A DNA stretch of 6,390 bases from Alphaproteobacteria bacterium (lineage in GTDB: Bacteria; Pseudomonadota; Alphaproteobacteria; UBA8366): the NCBI GenBank assembly GCA_018665505.1, contig JABJCS010000574.1, positions 1 through 6,390 of the forward strand, given 5' to 3'. Below the pieces are notes generated by a model. It saw nothing but the letters and a program-made list of their open reading frames with translations, had not been told where the DNA came from and did no database searches. Shown here piece after piece: positions 1 to 6,105 of the stretch (within the stretch, counting starts at the first letter, position 1; every line of letters starts with the position of its first letter). Made by a program: the position numbers and the translations under genes.

Positions 1-949
1 CGTGTTTCTTGCCGGTCTCGAATTCGCGTCGGTGAATCTCGTCGTCGCCGTCCTCATCTGGGGCATGGTCTACCCGATGATGGTGAATGTCGATTTTGCC
101 AGCCTGCGCCATATCGGCGACCGGCCAAAGGGCCTATTGATCACCATTATCGTAAATTGGTTGATTAAACCGTTCACCATGGTGGCGCTCGGCATTCTGT
201 TCTTTGAAATGCTGTTCGTCGATTTGATCGCACCCGAAGACGCGCAGCAATATATCGCCGGACTCATCCTGCTGGGCGCGGCCCCGTGCACGGCCATGGT
301 GTTCGTGTGGTCGCAACTCACGCGCGGAGACCCGACCTACACACTGGTTCAGGTGTCGCTGAACGATGTGATCATGGTCTTCGCCTTCGCTCCAATTGTG
401 GCGCTCTTGTTAGGGGTCACCGATATTGAGGTGCCATGGGAAACATTGATTCTATCGGTGGGTCTCTATGTCGTCATCCCGCTGGTCGCGGGTGCCCTCA
501 CCCGGAAATGGCTAATCGGACATGCCGCGCAAGGCGAGGACAGCGAAGCGGCGGTCACCCGCTTCACCAGCAGCATAAAGCCATTCTCGGTCCTAGCGCT
601 GCTGGCGACCGTCGTGCTGCTTTTCGGATTTCAGGGCCATATCATCCTCGACCGACCCGTTCTGATCGCGCTAATCGCCGTACCTCTGTTGGTCCAGTCT
701 TATGGTATTTTTGTGATTGCCTATGGCGCCGCGTATCTATGGCGCGTCCCGTTCAACGTGGCGGCCCCATGCGCCTTAATCGGCACATCGAACTTTTTCG
801 AGTTGGCCGTCGCCGTGGCTATCAGCCTGTTCGGATTAAACTCAGGCGCGGCACTGACCACAGTGGTCGGCGTCCTGGTCGAAGTGCCGGTGATGCTGTC
901 GCTCGTCGCTTTCGCCAATCGAACGAGAAGCTATTTCCCGACCGCTTGA
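1..949 (+). CDS. ACR3-type arsenite efflux permease, C-terminal ~90% (5' end outside window)
   Basis: This is an inner-membrane carrier of the ACR3 branch of the bile acid/arsenite transporter superfamily, which exports arsenite (As(III)) from the cytoplasm. The 315 visible residues (counting from base 2) are mostly hydrophobic helices. They contain the two family hallmarks: the [11 protein letters not shown] segment with the conserved cysteine (residue 96), and [10 protein letters not shown] near the end with the conserved glutamate (residue 294). Other ACR3-like stretches are [10 protein letters not shown] (11-20), VNWLIKPF (51-58) and [12 protein letters not shown] (120-131). ACR3 proteins are usually about 340-360 residues and start with one more membrane helix. 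The GTG at base 2 is therefore read as an internal valine codon, and some 25-35 residues lie upstream of the window. The TGA stop (947-949) lies inside the 3' end of the convergent monooxygenase gene. Any arsR or arsC partners would be upstream, out of view. Family assignment is strong; transport of arsenite rather than another anion is inferred from the family. Confidence 0.93.
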   Translation, partial: VFLAGLEFASVNLVVAVLIWGMVYPMMVNVDFASLRHIGDRPKGLLITIIVNWLIKPFTMVALGILFFEMLFVDLIAPEDAQQYIAGLILLGAAPCTAMVFVWSQLTRGDPTYTLVQVSLNDVIMVFAFAPIVALLLGVTDIEVPWETLILSVGLYVVIPLVAGALTRKWLIGHAAQGEDSEAAVTRFTSSIKPFSVLALLATVVLLFGFQGHIILDRPVLIALIAVPLLVQSYGIFVIAYGAAYLWRVPFNVAAPCALIGTSNFFELAVAVAISLFGLNSGAALTTVVGVLVEVPVMLSLVAFANRTRSYFPTA

Positions 950-2817
950 GAGCGCTCGCCCGCGTCGAAAACATAGACGTCCATCGACGCCTGCGCCTCG
1001 GCGCGAAGTTCATGCCATTTCGCCGGACCACCGTAATATGCCAGACTTCCCGGCTCCGCCTTTCCTTCGCCGTTGTAATAGGAGACGCAATCGCGCAACG
1101 GGCGGGTTCTGGTATCCACATCCCGGCAATGGGCAGCGTATTCAATCTCGGGCTCCGGCTTGATGTCGATACGTTCGGCACCGCGCTCCCGCAGAGTCTC
1201 AAGCATCCAGAGAACGTAATCCGTGTGGGATTCGATACCGCGCGTGAAATTGAACTGTCCACCGCCGCCTTGCGGGCCCGACATGACGAATAAATTAGGA
1301 AACCCGTGGCTGTGAATGCCAAGGAATGTCTTGGTCCCCTCCTCCTGCCACTTCTGGCGCAAGGTTCGTCCATCCTGCCCGACGATCATCTCGAAGGTCG
1401 CCGTCGCCATCCATTGAAAGCCCGTCGCGTAAATCAGCACGTCGACCGGGTATTCCACGCCGTCATGAACGACGCCTTTGGTGTTGATTTCCGCCACCCC
1501 GAGCGGCGCCGTATCCACCAACGTGACGTGGGGCAGATTGAAGGTCGACAGGAACTCATCATGGAAGGCAGGCCGCTTGCAGCCGTATGTGTAATATGGT
1601 TTCAGGGCTGCGGCCGTCTTCGGGTCCTTCACCGTCGCGTCCACGCGCGCGCGGATTTGCTCCATGATACGGAAGTTGGAGTCGAGCTGTTTTTCCATCA
1701 GCTCTTCCGGGGTCAATTCGCGCACATGCTTCTTGCGAACCTTGAAATCGGTCACTTTGCCGGACAGAAAATCATCGTTACCTTTGAGCGCCGTGCGTCC
1801 TGATGAAATCGTTGCCAGTCTTTCACGCCGCGCGCGCGACCAACCGGGCTCTTTCTTCCAAGCTTCGATCTCTTCTTGCGTCGTCTCTCGTTGATCGCGC
1901 ACGTCGATAGATGACGGTGTACGCTGGAACACGTGAAGTTCCTTTACGATCTTGGCCAGTTCCGGGACCGCCTGTACCGCCGTGGCGCCGGTGCCGATTA
2001 TACCGACACGCTTGTCCTTCAAGTCGACATTGTAGTCCCAACGAGAGGTATGGAAGGCGTCGCCCTCAAAGGTCTCCATGCCCTCGATACGCGCCAGCCG
2101 CGGAGTCGTGAGAATGCCGTTGGCGAGCACCACATAGCGCGCCCGCATCTTGTCGCCGCGATCCGTCGTCACTGTCCAGCGCCCGGTATCGTCATCCCAC
2201 GTTGTCTCCCCGACCGTGGTGTGGAACAGGCAGCGATCATAGAAGCCGTATTTTTCGGCGATCTTCTGGCAGTATTCCAGAATTTCGAAACCCGACGCGA
2301 ACTTCATCGTCGGAAAATACTCCATCTCCTCCAACAGCGGCAGATAGCTGTAGGACTCGACGTCACAGGCGATGCCTGGATAACGGTTCCAATACCAAGT
2401 TCCACCAACATCGCCGCCGCGCTCGCAGAACCGCACATCCTGGAAGCCCGCTTTCTGCAATTTGTACCAGAGCAATAGACCGGCGAATCCGCCGCCCACG
2501 ACCAGGACTTCACACTCGTCCGTCAATGCCTCCCGTTCGATGGGTGGATCGGAGTAGACGTCTTCAAGATATTTAGAGAACTCGCCTTCCATCGACATAT
2601 AGTCAGCCGCGCCCTCGCGCTTCTCTTTAAACGCGCGGTATTTCGCTTGTTCCTCGGCATCGAACACAGCGCCCACCGGCGCCGGCGGCAACGTCTTCAT
2701 GGCCTCGTCGTCGATGACCGAGTAACCCTTCCCCGCGATCTTATCCGTCGCTTTGGCGGCGCGCGTGTTGAAAAGTTTCAGGCCAGTCTCAGGGTCGATA
2801 CGAATCGGCGGGTTCAT
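931..2817 (-). CDS. Baeyer-Villiger-type flavin monooxygenase (FAD/NADPH), with N-terminal extension
   Basis: This 628-residue class B flavoprotein monooxygenase is expected to use FAD, NADPH and O2 to insert oxygen next to a ketone, giving an ester or lactone in the cytoplasm. Visible in order: a ~100-residue N-terminal extension; the FAD Rossmann motif GGGFAG (108-113); [12 protein letters not shown] (141-152), whose D152 matches the active-site Asp of phenylacetone monooxygenase; the fingerprint [12 protein letters not shown] (250-261), fitting FxGxxxHxxxWD exactly; the NADPH Rossmann motif GTGATA (275-280); GCKRP (412-416), whose K414-R415 align with the catalytic Lys-Arg pair; and ATGF (464-467). 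All key residues are present, so it should be active. The ATG at 2817 is preceded in frame by a TAG (2830-2832) with no alternative start between, so the extension cannot be longer. No clear Shine-Dalgarno precedes it. It is third in a minus-strand run behind two dehydrogenases, 95 bp after the nearer one, suggesting their ketone product is its substrate. The extension and the KRPAFHDEF context resemble the N-extended subgroup that includes large-ring ketone and terpenoid enzymes, but substrate is unproven. Confidence 0.94.
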   Translation of the reverse strand: MNPPIRIDPETGLKLFNTRAAKATDKIAGKGYSVIDDEAMKTLPPAPVGAVFDAEEQAKYRAFKEKREGAADYMSMEGEFSKYLEDVYSDPPIEREALTDECEVLVVGGGFAGLLLWYKLQKAGFQDVRFCERGGDVGGTWYWNRYPGIACDVESYSYLPLLEEMEYFPTMKFASGFEILEYCQKIAEKYGFYDRCLFHTTVGETTWDDDTGRWTVTTDRGDKMRARYVVLANGILTTPRLARIEGMETFEGDAFHTSRWDYNVDLKDKRVGIIGTGATAVQAVPELAKIVKELHVFQRTPSSIDVRDQRETTQEEIEAWKKEPGWSRARRERLATISSGRTALKGNDDFLSGKVTDFKVRKKHVRELTPEELMEKQLDSNFRIMEQIRARVDATVKDPKTAAALKPYYTYGCKRPAFHDEFLSTFNLPHVTLVDTAPLGVAEINTKGVVHDGVEYPVDVLIYATGFQWMATATFEMIVGQDGRTLRQKWQEEGTKTFLGIHSHGFPNLFVMSGPQGGGGQFNFTRGIESHTDYVLWMLETLRERGAERIDIKPEPEIEYAAHCRDVDTRTRPLRDCVSYYNGEGKAEPGSLAYYGGPAKWHELRAEAQASMDVYVFDAGERSQAVGK

Positions 2818-2912
2818 ACGGTGTGTACTCTATAAAGTCAGATTGCAGGTATTAGAAATAAGGGAAAGCGCGGTCGGGTCCAGAGGATAAAAATACAGAA
2901 TGATCCGAAAAC
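2818..2912 (-). other. 95-bp spacer between SDR-A and the monooxygenase, locally AT-richer
   Basis: This gap lies between the TAA of the upstream dehydrogenase and the ATG of the monooxygenase. It is visibly richer in A/T than the surrounding genes. I find neither a convincing hairpin terminator after the dehydrogenase stop nor a good Shine-Dalgarno before the monooxygenase ATG; the nearest purine-rich run (minus-strand tatagag) is too far upstream. The gap is longer than the 23-bp spacing of the other two genes, so a separate promoter for the monooxygenase is possible, but I cannot point to convincing -35/-10 boxes. Confidence 0.4.
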
Positions 2913-3692
2913 TTAACGCCCCGGCATCTCACCCGCGCGCACGAAGGCGGAAATTGACCCGCCGTCCACCTGAATGGTCGACCCGGTGATAAAGTCCGCA
3001 TCCGACGATGCAAGGAAGACCGCCGCCTTGGCGACATCGTCGGGTTGGCCCCAGCGACCCACCAGATTCTCGTTGTTCCAGGCACTTCCGACTTCGGGGT
3101 CATCGGCCAAAGCTTGGTTCATCGGCGTCTCGATCATGCCGGGCGCGAGGGCGTTGACCCGGATGTTCTTGTCCGACAGGTCCGCCGCGAGCGCCTTGGT
3201 GAAGGTCAGGAAGCCGCCCTTGGCAGCGCAATATCCAATGCGATTCGGTCGGCCCTGGACGCTGGCAATCGAGCAGGTATTTACGATGTGCCCGCCACCC
3301 GCCGCGATCATCAGCGGCACCAACGCCTTGCAGACGAGAAAGTGCCCGGTGAGGTTCACATCGAGCATGCGCCGCCAATCCTCTTCCGAATGCTCGAGGA
3401 ACGGCTTCACGATCCGGCTGCCCGCATTATTGGCGAGCACATCAAGGGTGTCGAAACGCTCGGAAACCACGTCCGCCATCGCGGACACATCGGAGGACGC
3501 ACCGATATCGGCGGTCAACGCAAAGGCGTCACCGCCGGATCCATTGATTAAGGATGCGGTTTCCGCCGCGCCGTCGGCGTTAAAGTCCACCACCGCGACC
3601 GAAGCCCCTTCCGCTGCGAATGCGCGCGCAATTGCCCGTCCGATCCCCATAGCGCCGCCGGTGACGACAGCCTTCTTCCCTTCAAGGCGCAT
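2913..3692 (-). CDS. Short-chain dehydrogenase/reductase (classical SDR), 'SDR-A'
   Basis: This 259-residue cytoplasmic oxidoreductase is of classical SDR length and is likely to interconvert an alcohol and a ketone with NAD(H). The Rossmann start TGGAMGIG is at residues 11-18. An acidic residue at the end of the second strand (D36 in VVDF) favours NAD over NADP. NNAG is at 88-91, and the catalytic tetrad is N113, S141, Y154 and K158 (Y-C-A-A-K). PGMIETPM (184-191) and the C-terminal QVDGGS (241-246) are also typical. The ATG at 3692 has a good Shine-Dalgarno, GGGGAG on the minus strand at 3701-3706, eight bases upstream. It starts 23 bp after the stop of SDR-B, so the two are almost certainly co-transcribed; the monooxygenase follows 95 bp downstream. 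The pairing suggests it supplies a ketone to the monooxygenase. SDR substrates cannot be predicted from these motifs, and a biosynthetic ketoreductase role remains possible. Confidence 0.93.
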   Translation of the reverse strand: MRLEGKKAVVTGGAMGIGRAIARAFAAEGASVAVVDFNADGAAETASLINGSGGDAFALTADIGASSDVSAMADVVSERFDTLDVLANNAGSRIVKPFLEHSEEDWRRMLDVNLTGHFLVCKALVPLMIAAGGGHIVNTCSIASVQGRPNRIGYCAAKGGFLTFTKALAADLSDKNIRVNALAPGMIETPMNQALADDPEVGSAWNNENLVGRWGQPDDVAKAAVFLASSDADFITGSTIQVDGGSISAFVRAGEMPGR

Positions 3693-3715
3693 ACATCATT
3701 CTCCCCATATGCGTA

Positions 3716-4516
3716 TTATGTAACGTTGGCACCACCGTCCACATTCAACGACACGCCGGTGACGAATTTCGATTCTTCGCACGCCAGGAACAGTGCAGCG
3801 TAGGCGACATCCCAACCGGTGCCCATCTTCCCGCCGAGCGGCACCTTGGCGTCACGTTCGGCGGCAATTTCCTCGCGCGGCTTATTCCATTCCCGCGCTC
3901 GTGTATCCACCGCCATCGGCGTGTCCATCAATCCCGGCAGGATGACGTTGGCGCGGATATTGTACTTCGCGTTGCGCGCCGCGGTCTGTTCGGTCAGCGC
4001 GATCACCGCGGACTTGGTCGTCTTGTAGCCGACCCAGGGGTAATTGCTCCACGCCGCCATCGAGGAAATATTAACGATAGCGCCGGAACCTTGCTCCCGC
4101 ATGATCGGCAGCACATGTTTTATCGCGTAGACCATGCCGCGCAGATTAACGTTTATCAGCAGGTCGAAGGCTTTGGTCGTGATGTCCTCAATGGGCGCAT
4201 CGCCCCCCGCGACGCTGATGCCCACATTATTGTGCAGCACGTCGACCGAACCCCAAGCGTCCTTACATTCCTTAATCGCCGCCTCGACCTGTTCCTCCGA
4301 CGTCACATCGGCGACCGCCGCCCGCGCGATGTTTCCTTCCTCCGTGATCAGGTCGACGGTCGCCTGCGCTGTCGGCATATCCCGGTCGACCACCAGTACT
4401 TTCGCCCCTTCGCGCGCGAACAACATTGCCGTTGCTCGCCCATTCCCAATCGCCGTTGTGGACCCACCGCTCTGTCCACCACCAATCACTATCGCCGTCT
4501 TATTCTCGAGCCGCAT
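3716..4516 (-). CDS. Short-chain dehydrogenase/reductase with expanded glycine loop, 'SDR-B'
   Basis: This 266-residue SDR is the first gene of the minus-strand run and is likely an NAD(H)-dependent alcohol/ketone oxidoreductase. Its nucleotide-binding loop departs from the usual TGxxxGIG. It reads IGGGQSGGSTTAIGNGRA (residues 11-28): the usual threonine is replaced and extra Gly/Ser/Thr residues are inserted before the GNG. D44 ends the second strand (LVVD), favouring NAD. NNVG (96-99) replaces NNAG. The catalytic set is complete: N124, S151, Y164 and K168 (Y-K-T-T-K). The tail NVDGGANVT (258-266) is typical. The ATG at 4516 is well placed, with GGAGG on the minus strand at 4521-4525, four bases away. 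The promoter must lie in the 73-bp divergent region shared with the lactonase-like gene. Sequence differences from SDR-A show that the two are not a recent duplication; they may act on different alcohols or successive steps. Confidence 0.92.
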   Translation of the reverse strand: MRLENKTAIVIGGGQSGGSTTAIGNGRATAMLFAREGAKVLVVDRDMPTAQATVDLITEEGNIARAAVADVTSEEQVEAAIKECKDAWGSVDVLHNNVGISVAGGDAPIEDITTKAFDLLINVNLRGMVYAIKHVLPIMREQGSGAIVNISSMAAWSNYPWVGYKTTKSAVIALTEQTAARNAKYNIRANVILPGLMDTPMAVDTRAREWNKPREEIAAERDAKVPLGGKMGTGWDVAYAALFLACEESKFVTGVSLNVDGGANVT

Positions 4517-4589
4517 GCTTCCTCCGGGATTTTGTTGTCTCGCGTGCTATCTCATATAGAACGATACAACGGCTTTGGAGGCGCACGAC
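4517..4589. promoter_or_regulatory. Divergent intergenic promoter region with imperfect inverted repeat
   Basis: This 73-bp region separates the divergent SDR-B and lactonase-like genes and should carry both promoters. An imperfect inverted repeat is visible: gttgtctcg at 4534-4542 and cgatacaac at 4562-4570, pairing at 8 of 9 positions around a 19-bp centre. For the plus strand, a weak sigma70-like promoter can be drawn with ttgttg (4532-4537), a 17-bp spacer and tataga (4555-4560). The repeat arms would then flank and overlap it, as an operator would. A smaller CTAT/ATAG symmetry (4547-4550 and 4556-4559) lies inside. No convincing boxes were found for the minus direction. Co-regulation of the two sides is inference, and no regulator gene is in the window. 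Confidence 0.45.
4577..4581 (+). promoter_or_regulatory. Ribosome binding site deciding the lactonase-like start
   Basis: GGAGG sits eight bases before the ATG at 4590. It overlaps an upstream in-frame TTG (4575-4577), which would otherwise lengthen the protein by five residues. The spacing makes the ATG the real start. Confidence 0.8.
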
Positions 4590-5432
4590 ATGACCGAACT
4601 CACGGTTCTGATGGATGGCATCTATTTCGGCGAGGGTCCGCGCTGGCGGGACGGGTATCTGTGGCTCTCGGATTTCTACGCACATGAGGTGCTGAAGGTC
4701 GACCCGCAGGGCAACCGCTCTCATGTCGCGACCGTGCCGGAACAGCCCTCCGGGCTCGGTTGGTTGCCGGACGGCTCGATGCTCATCGTCTCCATGAAGA
4801 ATCGCAAACTTATGCGGTTGGCCGACGGCGATCTATCGGAATACGCCGACTTGTCATCCGTCGCCAATTGGCACTGCAACGACATGGTGGTGAGCGCCGA
4901 CGGTTATGCCTATGTCGGCAATTTCGGCTACGACCATTACAACGAGCCCGACGAAGTGCCCGCCAATCTGGTGCGGGTCGACCCGGACCGCTCGATCCAC
5001 CTGGCTGACGGCGGATTGCGCTTTCCGAATGGCAGCGTGATCACGCCGGACGGCAAGACCCTGGTGGTCGGGGAGACTCGGGGCAATTGCCTGACCGCGT
5101 GGGATATCGGCGCCGGGGGCGCTTTGTCGAACCGGCGAATATGGGCCGATCTCGGTGAGAATTTCCCAGATGGGATATGTCTCGACGCCGACGGTGGTAT
5201 TTGGGTCGCCGATCCGCGCAAGAACGAAACCATCCGCGTGATGGAAGGTGGTGCTGTCACCCATCGTATCTCCACCGGCGAGCTCGGCTCCTTCGCCTGC
5301 ATGCTCGGCGGTGAAGACCGCAAAACTCTCTATATCTGCACCGCACCGGGCTCCGGGCCGGGGGCCGCCGAAGCGCGCAAAGGGCGGGTCGAGTATTGCC
5401 GTGTCGATGTGCCGGGTGCGGGACTACCATAG
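4590..5432 (+). CDS. SMP-30/gluconolactonase/LRE-family protein (probable lactone hydrolase)
   Basis: This 280-residue six-bladed beta-propeller protein belongs to the family of gluconolactonase, regucalcin (SMP-30) and bacterial lactonases, which use one divalent metal ion to hydrolyse lactones to hydroxy acids. The expected metal and active-site positions are present: E15 in GEGPRW (14-19), N97 in CNDMV (96-100), N147 in FPNG (145-148) and D194 in FPDG (192-195). Repeated blade-like segments of the form D-G-x-hydrophobic (WLPDGSMLIVS, VSADGYAYVG, ITPDGKTLVVG, LDADGGIWVAD) run through the protein. Length is normal for the family, and no signal peptide is seen, so it is probably cytoplasmic. 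It is transcribed away from the SDR/monooxygenase run across a 73-bp shared region. A lactonase beside a Baeyer-Villiger enzyme fits ring opening of the lactone it would make. Sugar-lactone hydrolysis is the main alternative. Confidence 0.9.
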   Translation: MTELTVLMDGIYFGEGPRWRDGYLWLSDFYAHEVLKVDPQGNRSHVATVPEQPSGLGWLPDGSMLIVSMKNRKLMRLADGDLSEYADLSSVANWHCNDMVVSADGYAYVGNFGYDHYNEPDEVPANLVRVDPDRSIHLADGGLRFPNGSVITPDGKTLVVGETRGNCLTAWDIGAGGALSNRRIWADLGENFPDGICLDADGGIWVADPRKNETIRVMEGGAVTHRISTGELGSFACMLGGEDRKTLYICTAPGSGPGAAEARKGRVEYCRVDVPGAGLP

Positions 5433-5442
5433 AGCCCCCTCA

Positions 5443-5477
5443 CCCTAACCCTCTCCCGCAAGGGGAGAGGGTTAGGG
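5443..5477. repeat. Perfect 15-bp stem palindrome between convergent genes (dispersed-repeat type, possible terminator)
   Basis: ccctaaccctctccc (5443-5457) and gggagagggttaggg (5463-5477) are exact reverse complements separated by the 5-base loop gcaag. The element begins 10 bp after the lactonase-like stop and ends 6 bp before the stop of the convergent gene, so it fills the spacer. No T-run follows on either strand, so it is not a textbook intrinsic terminator. A strong GC-rich hairpin here could still end transcription or protect mRNA ends in both directions. Very similar CCCTCACCCTAACCCTCTCCC palindromes are, from general knowledge, widespread dispersed intergenic elements in proteobacteria; this window has a single copy. 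Confidence 0.8.
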
Positions 5478-5483
5478 GCATCG

Positions 5484-6032
5484 CTATTCCGGCAGCGGAA
5501 ACTGATCGAGGTACGGCTGGTAGCTCTCTTCCACGTCCATCTCAGTCGAGGCTAGGAAGCGCACGACAGCGTTATAGAACGCTGTCGTCACGAGCACGTC
5601 GATCAAATGCTCTTTCGAGAAATGCGCCGCCAGCTCCGCATAGGTCCCATCGGCGACTTTGCCGTCTTGCGTCATCTCGCGTGCCGCGCGCAACACTGCC
5701 TTGTCGATATCGGCCAAGTCCGTGTCCTCGCCCGCACTCTCCGCGATCAGCTTCTGCACGTCGTCTTCGGTAACACCGAAGTCGAAGCCAATCTTGACGT
5801 GATGGCTCCACTCATAGGGGCTTTTCGCCAGCCATCCGACCTGCAGGATAGCCAACTCGCGCAGCCGCGCATCCATCGTCGTGCCGTAGCGAATATATTG
5901 CCCAAGCCCACCGAAGGCGCGCGTCGCCCCCGGGCTGTGCGCCAGGATGCGGTGCAAGTTGATGTTACGCTTGAGAAGCTCTTGGTCTTCAGGCTTCAGA
6001 TCTTCTTTGTCGAGATAAGGCAAGCGGGCCAT
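5484..6032 (-). CDS. Carboxymuconolactone decarboxylase-like (AhpD-fold) protein without cysteines
   Basis: This 182-residue helical protein belongs to the carboxymuconolactone decarboxylase (CMD) superfamily. The core segment is RLRELAILQVGWLAKSPYEW followed by SHHVKIG (about residues 57-82), with the family's R-x-x-E (R56/E59 region) and E74-W75-x-x-H78 pattern, then a GVTEDDV turn (86-92). The second helical part, around TTAFYNAVVRFL (149-160), is typical of the subgroup of this length. It contains no cysteine at all, so it cannot be an AhpD-type peroxidase, which needs a CxxC pair. A decarboxylase, isomerase/hydrolase-like or unknown role is left. The ATG at 6032 was chosen because AGGAG lies nine bases upstream; an in-frame TTG at 6074 would add 14 residues with no such support. 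It lies 73 bp downstream of carA on the same strand and converges on the lactonase-like gene. Involvement in the neighbouring catabolic module is only suggested by proximity. Confidence 0.85.
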   Translation of the reverse strand: MARLPYLDKEDLKPEDQELLKRNINLHRILAHSPGATRAFGGLGQYIRYGTTMDARLRELAILQVGWLAKSPYEWSHHVKIGFDFGVTEDDVQKLIAESAGEDTDLADIDKAVLRAAREMTQDGKVADGTYAELAAHFSKEHLIDVLVTTAFYNAVVRFLASTEMDVEESYQPYLDQFPLPE

Positions 6033-6041
6033 AAGGTTCGG

Positions 6042-6046
6042 CTCCT
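6042..6046 (-). promoter_or_regulatory. Ribosome binding site deciding the CMD-like start
   Basis: Minus-strand AGGAG lies nine bases before the ATG at 6032. It supports that codon over the in-frame TTG at 6074. Confidence 0.7.
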
Positions 6047-6105
6047 GATTTGTTCCATGACGTATTGGAGACAAACCTAGAACGATCGCCAGGCGGCGAA
6101 ATCCC

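Noticed and set aside
2..4. GTG at the window edge as the true start of the arsenite permease
   Set aside because: ACR3 proteins have a further N-terminal helix, and the residues right after this codon already match the region between the first and second helices. The gene therefore begins upstream of the window.
436..1293. Long plus-strand open frame of 285 codons across the permease and monooxygenase 3' ends
   Set aside because: It overlaps two genes with clear family motifs in other frames. Its translation is rich in Arg/Pro/His with no recognisable domain, as expected of a shadow frame in GC-rich DNA.
822..1373. Minus-strand open frame of 183 codons
   Set aside because: It lies in another frame of the monooxygenase and permease coding regions, with a low-complexity Arg/Ser-rich product and no ribosome binding support.
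1..2817. The monooxygenase as an arsenic-resistance partner (ArsO-like) of the ACR3 permease
   Set aside because: ArsO-type proteins are shorter flavoproteins usually co-transcribed with ars genes. This one is convergent, carries the exact Baeyer-Villiger fingerprint and groups with the dehydrogenases.
2974..3723. Plus-strand open frame of 249 codons antisense to SDR-A
   Set aside because: SDR-A on the minus strand has the complete SDR motif set and a good ribosome binding site. The antisense product is Ala/Ser/Pro/Arg-rich without motifs.
4091..4687. Plus-strand open frame of 198 codons across SDR-B and the divergent region
   Set aside because: It runs antisense to SDR-B and out of frame with the lactonase-like gene, and lacks any recognisable domain.
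5443..5477. The palindrome as a standard rho-independent terminator
   Set aside because: The stem is strong, but neither strand has a T-run after it, so it was annotated as a repeat with only possible terminator function.
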